Source: Dichomitus squalens LYAD-421 SS1 (lineage: Eukaryota > Basidiomycota > Agaricomycetes > Polyporales > Polyporaceae). Taken from it: a DNA stretch of 58,839 bases. Where the stretch lies: NCBI RefSeq assembly GCF_000275845.1, contig NW_006766905.1, forward strand, positions 22,750-81,588. The letters run 5' to 3'. A model generated the notes under the pieces. The model saw only the letters and a program-made list of their open reading frames with translations, was not told the origin of the DNA and made no database searches. This document shows positions 10,026 to 19,066 of this stretch, one piece after another. Every line of letters begins with the position of its first letter. Positions within the stretch are counted from its first letter, which is position 1. Made by a program: the position numbers and the translations under genes.

Positions 10026-10970
10026 ACACCGTGCCTGGAACTCCGCCTATCGAAAAGTAGCAGCAGCTGCCTGCCCAGCTCACAGCGGTGCGATAGCAAA
10101 TCTGGGAGGACGAGGAGCGTGTGGAGCGGGAGAAGGCGGAGCAGGAGCAGCGGGCAAGGGAGGAGGTGGAGCTGCTGGAGCAGGAGAGGGCGTGACTGCA
10201 GAAGGAGCTGGGGGAGCGGCAGCGGGCGGAGAAGGAGCGGGCCCAGAAGCCTGCATTGGGGCATGTGGAGTCCCCCTGGAGTTTCCGGAGGCCGGTCCGA
10301 GCAAGCACCACCGCGACAATAATGACAACAAGATCGTCGACATCACGCTCAAGCGGAAATGGGCTCGGACGGAGATGGTGTGGGCTCTGGCCAAGTAAGT
10401 CCGGAGTTCTGCCACCGGAGTTGTACTGACTTGTCTAGCAGAAAAACTTGCGCCGAGTGCAAGGAGAAGAGAATCGCCTGTCTCATCTCTGTGGACCGTT
10501 CATGTGCCCGGGCCTGCCAGGCCTGTGCGAGGTCCAAGACCAAGTGCACCGGGGGCCAGCGGGCGGACAAGACTCCCGCCGTCGTCATCTCCAATGACGA
10601 GGCCTTGGTGACCCCTGCCGGTCCGTCCACCCCCCGCAAGAAGGCGGCCCCAGCGGAGAAGCCAGTGGAGAAGACAGGGCCTGCGCCCGGGTCCTCGTCC
10701 AAGGTCCGGGGGAAGAAGTGAGAGACGACAGCAGAGCAGGAGGAGAGGCTGGAGGCAGAGCGGAAGAAGGAGGAATTCGAGCGGAAGGAGAAAGAGATCA
10801 ACATGGCCACAGCCCCCATGGAGGCCAATCTCCCCTTCAGCCGGCATGCACGGAGGGAGATCACAGTCCTCAAGACCCTCTGCTATGCCATGTCGGAGAT
10901 CTGGCAGTTCCAAGAGGAGTTGAAGGAGCTCCAGCGCAAGATGTGCCTTACCCACTGTCGCGGCGACTAG
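10026..10970 (+). pseudogene. Plus-strand accessory gene inside Ty3-2: coiled coil plus Cys-rich finger, decayed
   Basis: Opposite in direction to gag-pol, between the integrase end and the 3' LTR. It has a charged coiled coil (EDEERVEREKAEQEQRAREE), a frameshift to KIVDITLKRKWARTEMVWAL, and a short intron (10395-10438, GTAAGT to TCTAG). Next come two CX2CX6C half motifs, CAECKEKRIAC and CQACARSKTKC, as in fungal Zn2Cys6-like proteins. The end is a Lys/Glu helix finishing at TAG 10968-10970. In-frame stops are at the positions of CAG or CGA codons (for example KK-TGA-ETTAEQEERL at 10719-10721), fitting C to T decay. The true start is unclear. Such antisense cargo could be a DNA-binding regulator of the element, but that is only inference. 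Confidence 0.55.
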
Positions 10971-11328
10971 GCGCGGAGACTCGGGTCGACGTTCGGCGAC
11001 AAACCCGTAGGTGAGCGGCAAGGAGGCGAAAGAGAAAGAGAGAGAGGGAGAGGGATAAATGTGACAGAAAACTCGACGGGGACAGAGTGGAGGTCGGCAC
11101 GAGGGCACAAGACCTACAAAAGCTAGTCTTCATGCAGACAGCGGCAGACTAGTCTCAATGACCAAGTTATACATTAGCACTCGAGGGAAAATACAGCGCT
11201 ATGGTCGCTCACCTAGTCCTAATGACCAAGAGGTCAAGATGGGGACTAGGGAGCGCCTAAGGGGGTCCTTATATACTAGAGGGGCTGCTTAGCAACCAAG
11301 GACAAGGCACGAGAGCGAGGCAGCGAAG

Positions 11329-11770
11329 ATGACAAAGAGAGAACAAAGGGCGAGAAAGAAAAGGCAATGGCATGGCGATCACAGGAACGTAGCATGCAGC
11401 TGTGGGAGCATATCTACAGTGTCTAAACTGGGATGGGCTAGAAAAGGAAATGGTCCGAAAATGGAAGGTGGGCGTCAAAGGGAAGGGGATGAGCAGCAAA
11501 AAGGGGCACCTGTCCAACGTCCGTGACACTCACGGCGCAATCTCTGACCTAGTTCGGAGCAAGGAGGGGATCTACCAGGAGTACTTTGGTGGAATCACCG
11601 ATCTCCTGGAGAGTGAGCCCTCGAACGATGAGGGGCACTTAGAGTCGGACCTGGACTGGGCGGAGATGGAGGAGTTTGACATGGCGGAGCCAGATTGGGA
11701 GCCGGGATCAGAGGCAGAGCAGGGTCGGGAGCAGGAAGCGGAGAAGGGGCCGGAGCAGGCGCAGGAGTAG
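11329..11770 (+). pseudogene. Second plus-strand accessory coding stretch of Ty3-2, acidic tail
   Basis: From 11402 the frame is open for 122 codons to TAG 11768-11770. It encodes VRDTHGAISDLVRSKEGIYQ and then a strongly acidic tail (DLDWAEMEEFDMAEPDWEPG, EQEAEKGPEQ). Upstream, a different frame carries the plausible MQLWEHIYSV, so a frameshift is likely. It lies between the Cys-rich gene and the integrase end, antisense to pol, and may be a distal exon of the Cys-rich gene or a separate gene. I recognise no family. Confidence 0.35.
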
Positions 11771-11775
11771 GGATT

Positions 11776-11823
11776 CGGACACGGACACGGACACGGACAC
11801 GGACACGGACACGGACGTGGACA
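11776..11823 (+). repeat. Hexamer tandem repeat (CGGACA)8
   Basis: Eight units of CGGACA, the last two slightly changed, directly follow the stop of the acidic coding stretch. It is a simple satellite inside Ty3-2. Confidence 0.85.
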
Positions 11824-11939
11824 TAGATAGATAGACCCCTGTAAAGTGGTAATGGGTCAATCTTTTTCTTGTCAAGTACCCACATACCTCAACACCTGGA
11901 TATGGGGAGTTAGCCAGAGAGGACAGAATTCCGGAGTAC

Positions 11940-13660
11940 TTAGCAATTCAGAGTTCCCATAGGGGTCCGGGTTTGTCCGGATAAGCGGAGTGGAAGTCCG
12001 AGACGAGTTCCTGTGCATGTCCGAGTTCCATGGCGAGGATCCAGGAGATCTCCTCATCAGTTCCCTCATACCCGGACCATCAGACTTTGTACAGGAGCTG
12101 GCACTTCCGTCGGTGTTTGTCCAACTTGGAGTCGAGGATCTCCGCAACCTCATATTCGAGTTCTCTGTTGACCTCGACCGGAGGTGGTGGAGTTTGCACT
12201 CGGCCCGCGATGGTGCTTGGGGTTGCGGGCTCCAGCTGGGAGACGTGGAAGACGGGGTGCACTGCTCGCATGAAGTCTGAAAGCCGGAGGGTGAAGGAAT
12301 GTGATCCAACTTGAGCAATAATGGGGAAACGACCAAGGAACTTTTCAGAGAGCTTCTTGGAGGGGCGAGTGGAGCGGATGTGCTGCGCACGGACATAGGC
12401 CAGGTCTCCGATGCGGAAGTCCGGAGCTGGCAATTGGTGCTTGTTCGCCTGGACTTGGTAGCGGGCTTGAGCCTCGGAAATGTGCTGTCAGAGTTCTGCC
12501 TGGAGCTCGTCCAGATCGACGGCAAACTCGAGTGCTCAGCCGGAGGTGATGTCATGCTCCGGGTGGACCGTGAGGCTGGAGTGATATCCCTTGTTAGCGA
12601 AGAATGGAGAGATTCTGGTGGTCGCATTCGGAGCATTGTTGTACGCAAATTCTGCGAGCGGAAGGAGGCAGGCCCAGTTGTCCTGCTGGTAGTTGCAGTA
12701 GATCTGGAGATACTGTTTGAGGGTTTGGTTAACACATTCTGTCTGGCCATCGCCTTCGGAATGGTACCCGGAGATGAAGTGGAGGTTCATGTCAAGGATA
12801 GTTCCGAGGGAGTGGAAGAAGTGGGACACAAGTTCCGAGCCACGGTCAGAGGTGATGTGGGACGGAACTCCGTGCTTGGAGAAGACGTGCTTAAGGAACA
12901 GTTCCGCGAGCTCCGGAGCGTCGAGTGTATTGTGCGTCGGGATGAAGATGGCCTGTTTGGAGAGCCGGTCGACGACAACCAGGATGTCTGTGAAACCGTC
13001 AGAGTTTGGCAGTTGCTCGATGAGGTCCATGGAGATGGAGTTCCATGGACACTCCGGGATCGGGAGCTGCTTGAGGGTTCAGTAGGGAAGGTGACAGAGA
13101 GCTTTGGATCGCGCGCAGGTGGTACAGGACTTGCAGTAGTCTTGGACAAAGAGTTGGAGTCCAGGCCAGGAGTATTCTTGGAGGACCAGGGCCTGGGTCT
13201 TGTTCTGGCCCCAGTGTCTGGCGGTTGGGTAATCGTGGTAGGCCCGGAGGACTCAGAGACAGAGGTCTTCAGAGTCCGGGATGTAGATTTGGCCATTGAG
13301 CCGGAAGAACCCTTTTTTGTCCTTGGACCATGGGGGGTTACCTTTGGAGGCCAACTTGATGGCTGTGGCGAGTTCTGGAGACGGGTTATTGGAGTTCTGG
13401 GCTGCTCAGACGTCGGAATGCAGTTTCTCGGCGTTGAAAAGGACGGAGGCTCAGAGGACCAGTTCTCAGAGGTACATCACTTGGAGAGACATAGCGAGTT
13501 GCTCCTGGGTGAACACCAGCTGGAAGTTGTGTGGGTTGACAGCGAAGTAGTTGCTATCTCTTCCTTTTGGGTAGACATCCCAATGGCAGGTGAGTGCGTC
13601 GGGTTTGACCCCCAGTTTTCCGCGGGCAGAACCGGATTACCAGGTTGAACTGCAATAGGA
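11940..13660 (-). pseudogene. Ty3-2 integrase and chromodomain
   Basis: Minus strand. A zinc-binding region (CKSCTTCARSKALC) precedes the integrase core MDLIEQLPNSDGFTDILVVV at about 13030. The second catalytic Asp is in HITSDRGSE, and the Glu in GDGQTECVNQTLKQYL. All three DDE residues are present, but the usual Arg after the Glu is Cys, which fits CGT to TGT. Then come the SH3-like region (IGDLAYVRAQHIRSTRPSKK) and a chromodomain (LEYEVAEILDSK, then QLLYKV, TGA, WSGYEGTDEE). The TGA sits where Arg or Lys is expected, again like CGA to TGA. Several other stops and frame changes occur between 13660 and 13030. Confidence 0.8.
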
Positions 13661-13682
13661 ATTCTGACCACCGAGCCTGGCG

Positions 13683-15122
13683 TCAGATTAGCATCTTGGA
13701 GGTCACGAAGTACTCTAGGTTCTTGTGATTGGTGACCACGTCGATCAAAGTTCCAGAGCCTTCAAGATAGTGCCACCAGGTCTGGAAGGCTTTATAGATT
13801 GCCAGGAGTTCCTTATTGTGCGTGTCGTAGTTCAGCTCCGCGCCGGTCAACATCTGGGAGTGGAAAGCGACGGGGTGGAGTTCGCTGGAGTCAGTGGTGA
13901 TAGAGAGAATCCCAGTGATCGCATAGTCCGAGGTGTCCGTTTTGACAGTGATTTGTCGGTCCGGTTCCCAGTGGTGAAGTACCCGGGCGGAGGTGACGGC
14001 CTGCTTCAAGGCGTTGAAGGCTTTTCGGGCATTGTCGGAGAAGTTCCACGGGATGGATTTCCGAGTAAGCCAAGTCAGCGGGAGGACAATCTCGGAGTAG
14101 TTGTGGATGAACCTCCGGTAGAAGTTCGCGAAGTCTAAGAATGACTGGATATTGCAGATCTTCCGGGGTTCTGGCCAATCCATGATTGCCTTGATCTTGG
14201 AGTTGGACATGGTGAGACCTTTGGAGGAGAGGATATATCCAAGGTACTTCACAGTGTCCACGTGGAATTCACACTTATCCGCACAGGTGTAGAGCTGGTG
14301 CTTCCTGAGACATCGGAGTACTTCTCGGACATGTTTCCGGTGGTCTGCCGGATTGTCAGAGTAGATGAGGATATCATTGAGGTAGACCACTACCCAGACG
14401 TCTAGCAAGTCCACGAAGACCTTGTTAACGAAGTGTTGAAATGCTGCGGGGGCATTGGAAAGTCCGAACGGCTTTACGAGCCATTCAAATGAGCCGTAAC
14501 AAGTCCGGAAGGCGGTCTTCCACTCATCTCCGGATGCAATTTGGACCAGGTTGTACGCATGCCGGAGGTTGATCTTCATGTAGATTCGAGCCTTCCACAG
14601 AGAAACCAGGAGGTCGGAGATCAGCGGGAGCGGGTAACGGTCCTTCCAGGTGATCTTGTTGAGCCCACGGTAATCGACGCAGAGTCGGAGAGAGCCATCC
14701 TTTTTCCTAACAAAGAGGACTGGAGCTCCGTATGGAGAATTGGTCGGGCGGATGAAACTGGAGCGGAGGTTCTCGTCGAAGTACTCTCGGAGGGCGTCCA
14801 GTTCCAGCTGTGAGAGGGAGTAGATAGGACCAAGCGGAGGTACCACACCTTCCTCGAGGGTGATCTTGAGGTCGTGGGGGCGGTGCTCCGGAAGAGTATT
14901 GGCCTTGGTCTTGCTGAAAATGTCCATAAACTCGTGGTACTCCTCCAGAACATTGGAGAGGCCCAGGATGGAGTCGGAGGTGGCAGAGTTCCTGGCGAGA
15001 ACCTCGGCCACTGAAGCGGAGAATAGATTGAGCGTGAAGCTCTCAGATTCCGGCAGCTTGCAAGCCCAGGCGGATGCCGCGGTGTTCACAAGGGAGACCT
15101 GTGGGGCGGAGGACGAAAGCAA
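13683..15122 (-). pseudogene. Ty3-2 reverse transcriptase and RNase H, 479-codon open stretch with dead active site
   Basis: The minus-strand protein has all polymerase blocks: YDALRE-type fingers, LRLCVDYRGLNKITWKDRYP, VKPFGLSNAPAAFQHFVNKV, YLGYILSSKGL, then RNase H (VKTDTSDYAITG, NKELLAIYKAF, DVVTNHKNLEYF). Two of the three catalytic aspartates are Asn: motif A reads YMKINLRHAYNL where IDL is expected (AAC for GAC), and the YxDD box reads VVYLNDILIYS (AAT for GAT). Both changes are CG to CA. The frame ends at TGA in SKMLI-stop-RQARW, where CGA (Arg) is expected. The enzyme cannot be active as it stands although the frame is long. Confidence 0.85.
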
Positions 15123-15398
15123 GGACTCTGGAGGTGCCGGAGGTGGAGACCAGAGTTTGGGATCATCGGGTACAGAGGCGGAGGAATGTTCCCCCAGCGC
15201 AGTTCGAAATTGAATGCGGTCTCTCTTCTAGTCAATCAACGGATTGTAAGCAGAGAGCCAGCTGTATCCCAGAACGGCGGAGACAGATTTGTCCAGTGGA
15301 GTAACATAGAAATCTACGGACATAATTTCCCCGGAGGTGAACTGCAGAGCAAGCAAAACTTCCCAGGTGATTATCTGGTTGAAAGACCCATTGAATAG

Positions 15399-15646
15399 TC
15401 AGAGAGCGATTGGAGAAACGGAATGGTACAGAAGTCCGAAAGTGTCAATAAATTCAGAGTCTAAGGAACAATGAGTGGAACTGCTATCGACCAGGGCCTT
15501 GAAAGGCTTTGGAACAGATTCGGAGTACAGGTCGAAAACAAGGGACGAGGGATCAGAAAGAGCGGATGTGTTTAGACGAACTTGGATCTCCGTGCCGGCG
15601 CTGTCAACGCAGTTCCCGCTAGGCACAGAGTTGGGGGAACTGCGGA
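15399..15646 (-). pseudogene. Ty3-2 protease region
   Basis: Minus-strand frame with FKALVDSSSTHCSLDSEFID. Retropepsins of this group read LVDSGSTH; here the Gly of the Asp-Ser/Thr-Gly triad is Ser (GGC to AGC), so activity is doubtful although the Asp is kept. It lies between gag and reverse transcriptase as expected. Stops separate it from both neighbours. Confidence 0.7.
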
Positions 15647-16765
15647 CTAGTTTTTTGCTCCTTCCGGGGCCGAAGAGTCGGGCCCCGGAGTTGGGTCGGC
15701 TTGGGCTGCTCTGCCTTTTGCCGACGGAGTGGATTTCTTAGGACAAGTGTTTGTGGAGTGCCCGGCTCCTCCACAGAAGAGGCAGAGGTCTCCTGCCAGG
15801 CGGTGTTGCCGCTCCTCCGGGGTAAGCTTCCCATCCTTCCTGAGCTTATCCGCATATGGCTTCGGAGCAGACTTGTCCGTGGATTTGGGCTTTGAGTTGG
15901 ACTTCGGAGTAGATCCAGAGGCGCTGGACTTGCCGTCAGAGGACTTCTGGGGCGCGCGAGGAGTCAACTGGGAGTTCGAAGAGGAGCGGGGTTCGGACTG
16001 AGAGGTTCTGGAGCCTGACTTGGAACTGGACTTGGAGGGACCAGAGGTTTCACGGTTATGTTCAGCCTTTCGTTCCCAGTACCGGTGGTCCAGGCTCTGG
16101 GCGAGGATGCAGAGGTCGGAGAGGTTGTCAGGTTTTCCTATCTCGGAGATGCAGTCCCTGAGCTGATCCAGAAGTCCGCGGTAGAACTGGTATCGGAGAG
16201 TGTCATGGCCCCAGCGGACTTGTGTAGTGAGGTGGCTGAACTGGGTGATGTACTTGGCAATCCGCTGGTTATCCCCCATACAGAGATTCTCCAGCTTGTG
16301 TTCTGTGGTGCTGGTGGTACTGTAAGGTCTGAAGTTCGTTCAGAGCTCCTCCTAGAATGCCTTGTAGTCCGACATGAACACCGGAGGCACTCTGGAGGGG
16401 TTCTCTAGGATATAAGGTTCGAACCACTGGAGGGCGGTGCCCTTGAGGAAAGAGATGGCGTAGGTGACCTTCGTTTCGTCCGTGTTGAAAGTCTAAGGTC
16501 GGGCCTTGAAGACCAACTCCAGCTGCGTGAAGAATGACCGGAGCTTGGCGGGCTCCGACCCATCAAATTGGTCTGGTTCACAAACGTTACCGCACTCTGA
16601 GGACAGTGCCATTTGGTTGAAGTTCGGGGCGGCCAGAATCTGGAGCGTTTGAGCTAGGAGGCTGATAGCCTGCACTAAGTCTGCAGTCGGGGTCGATGCT
16701 GCTTGCAAAGTTGTCGTCAGATTTATGGGCAGGTTTTCCACAGGTCCGGCTAGGGGTTGTCTCAT
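15647..16765 (-). pseudogene. Ty3-2 gag with CCHC knuckle
   Basis: Two open pieces on the minus strand, 16493-16765 and 15647-16279, make one gag. The first has CEPDQFDGSEPAKLRSFFTQ, the usual capsid start. The second has YITQFSHLTTQVRWGHDTL and YRGLLDQLRDCISEIGKP, then a Ser/Lys-rich linker and the zinc knuckle CLFCGGAGHSTNTC. Stops and a frame change occur at about 16280-16490. Gag forms the particle and binds the RNA. It sits directly upstream of the protease region. Confidence 0.8.
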
Positions 16766-16982
16766 GAACGTGGGAATGACGAAGGGGTTATCCGGAGAAT
16801 GTCAGGGAAGAGGGACGGATGTTGGGTGTGGAGTGGTGGGCAAGGATCAGGTCATAACGCGATGCTGGGTCAGAGATTCCAAAGAGAAAGTCCGAGGTGA
16901 GTTGGTAGCGCGTCGCGCTGTGAACCCCCTGAAGGTTTCGTCAGGGTTAGTCATCGGGATCTCAGTTTGAGTTCAGATATAC
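16766..16982 (-). other. Ty3-2 5' leader
   Basis: Non-coding stretch between the 5' LTR-B and gag on the minus strand. The primer-binding site should start right after CTCTAACA, where the minus strand reads GTATATCTGAACTCAAAC. I could not assign a primer tRNA by eye. Confidence 0.5.
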
Positions 16983-17407
16983 TGTTAGAGCTGGGCCACC
17001 AGAGATCGGAGTCGGGACCAGGTGGACACAGGGGGAGGACTTCGGTGAAGTTATTAGCAACGCCCTGAGGATCCCGAGGGTGTCCTCAATTTCGGAGTGG
17101 GAGGTTGGACAGAGAGCAGACGGAGAATGGACGGAGAACGGACGGAGACGGAAGGAATAGATTGCAGTAAGATAACAGCGAGCGTAACAGACAGGGAGTG
17201 TGGTAACAAGATATCCAAACTGAGGAATGCCGTACTAAGTCCAGAGGTTTATATACTACGAAGCCGGTGTCCCTTAAGTCCGAATCAGAGATATCGGAGG
17301 AGGAGGTCCTACTGGAGTTGGCAGAACACCGAAGCTAGGTGGAGTTGTGATGTAAGTGGTGTCAGGCACTGATATGGAAAAACGGACATTCCAGCAGAGA
17401 TAGAGCG
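16983..17407 (-). mobile_element. LTR-B, 5' LTR of Ty3-2, cut by TIR-1 copy A
   Basis: Homologous to 9171-9600 (GAGGACTTCGGTGAAG, CAACGCCCTGAGGATC, GATATGGAAAAACGGACATTCC). It stops at GATAGAGCG, where TIR-1 begins. The missing upstream part of the same LTR is found at 29302-29455 next to the other TIR-1 copy. Joining the two gives a gap-free match to the intact LTR-B. Confidence 0.8.
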
Positions 17408-19066
17408 CATCTGTAAAAACCACCTTTGCGAATTACACCTATTCAGCACAAATTAGCTCTTAATAGACACAGTAGTTGAATAGTGAAAAATAGTGCAAAA
17501 TCGAGAGGTCCCCAAAAATAATTGCACTATTTTGCACTATCAGTGCAAATTCGTGCAAAATAGCATTATAGTAGACGGAAATAGTGCTACAGTAGACGTT
17601 GATAGTAGTGGATAGAGTGGGTCCATAATTTTTGACTAGTGTAGAAATGCTTAATATGACCTCAAAACCATCTGTTTATAAGCCTCAGATGCATTTAAAG
17701 TGCTGGAAAAATATGTCAAAAAAACTTTCTCAGCCAGTCTTGAACCCTCAACCTCACCTTTATATGACACTTGTTCCGAGGTGGTGCTCTATACCACTGC
17801 ACCACCAGAGATTATATAAACCCTCTTCACAAGTACTATATATATTCATTTCTGCTAGACTTAGACAAAGTGGTGACACCTCACCTTGAAATTCACCTGC
17901 TGAGGCTTGCANNNNNNNNNNNNNNNNNNNNNNNNNNNNNNNNNNNNNNNNNNNNNNNNNNNNNNNNNNNNNNNNNNNNNNNNNNNNNNNNNNNNNNNNN
18001 NNNNNNNNNNNNNNNNNNNNNNNNNNNNNNNNNNNNNNNNNNNNNNNNNNNNNNNNNNNNNNNNNNNNNNNNNNNNNNNNNNNNNNNNNNNNNNNNNNNN
18101 NNNNNNNNNNNNNNNNNNNNNNNNNNNNNNNNNNNNNNNNNNNNNNNNNNNNNNNNNNNNNNNNNNNNNNNNNNNNNNNNNNNNNNNNNNNNNNNNNNNN
18201 NNNNNNNNNNNNNNNNNNNNNNNNNNNNNNNNNNNNNNNNNNNNNNNNNNNNNNNNNNNNNNNNNNNNNNNNNNNNNNNNNNNNNNNNNNNNNNNNNNNN
18301 NNNNNNNNNNNNNNNNNNNNNNNNNNNNNNNNNNNNNNNNNNNNNNNNNNNNNNNNNNNNNNNNNNNNNNNNNNNNNNNNNNNNNNNNNNNNNNNNNNNN
18401 NNNNNNNNNNNNNNNNNNNNNNNNNNNNNNNNNNNNNNNNNNNNNNNNNNNNNNNNNNNNNNNNNNNNNNNNNNNNNNNNNNNNNNNNNNNNNNNNNNNN
18501 NNNNNNNNNNNNNNNNNNNNNNNNNNNNNNNNNNNNNNNNNNNNNNNNNNNNNNNNNNNNNNNNNNNNNNNNNNNNNNNNNNNNNNNNNNNNNNNNNNNN
18601 NNNNNNNNNNNNATAACAAGTTCCTATGTTGAGTTGTGCCCGTCAAATATAAGTCAGCTATCATGGTGATTTTGCAGCTATAGAGGTGTATAATGCTTGA
18701 GTTGAGAACTATGAGCTATAAATAAAGGATTGTCATCTTATTTGAGTCTCCCCTAAATGAGTAGTGCTAAAATAGCACTAAATAGTACTACAGTAGTGCA
18801 AAATAGTGAAAATTAAAGGACCAAATTTGCAGTAGTGCTATAGTAGTATTATGTTGGCACTACATGGCACTATAGCAAAAGTGATAGTGAAGAGTAGTTA
18901 TAGCTAGCTCAAGTATACTAATTAGTGCTTAGTTGCACTACTAAAGAAGCGTGTCTGAATAGTAGCTCTAATGCAGATATCATCTCTGCTAACACTTGCT
19001 AATATAGATGAGGTTATCTGAATAGTGATAATTAGCGTCAATTCGCAAAGGCTGTTTTTCCAGATG
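17408..19066 (+). mobile_element. TIR-1 element, copy A, containing the assembly gap
   Basis: It begins CATCTGTAAAAACCACC and ends GGCTGTTTTTCCAGATG, TIRs of about 27 bp. It has 959 known bases and 701 N. The known bases match the reverse complement of 29456-30508 almost perfectly: by eye I find one substitution and two single-base indels, the indels within 30 bases of the gap. Left of it is LTR-B, right of it Ty3-3 pol. No transposase frame is visible, so it is non-autonomous, unless the gap hides coding sequence. Confidence 0.8.
17912..18612. other. Assembly gap (701 N)
   Basis: A run of N inside TIR-1 copy A. The corresponding interval of copy B (29908-30004) is only 97 bp, so the gap length does not agree with the copy next door. 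Confidence 0.99.

Noticed and set aside
9309..10415. Several minus-strand frames of 110-215 codons rich in Leu, Pro and Ser
   Set aside because: They are the complement of LTR-B and of the plus-strand coiled-coil accessory gene; low-complexity composition explains them.
11776..11823. Regular repeat considered as CRISPR
   Set aside because: Units are 6 bp and contiguous without spacers: a simple satellite in a eukaryotic transposon.
12311..13648. 445-codon plus-strand open frame opposite the Ty3-2 integrase
   Set aside because: The minus strand carries all integrase motifs (DDE residues, SH3-like region, chromodomain); the plus frame has no recognisable domain and is the mirror of a real gene.
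17771..18664. Open reading frames across the N run
   Set aside because: They exist only because N cannot encode stops; there is no sequence evidence.
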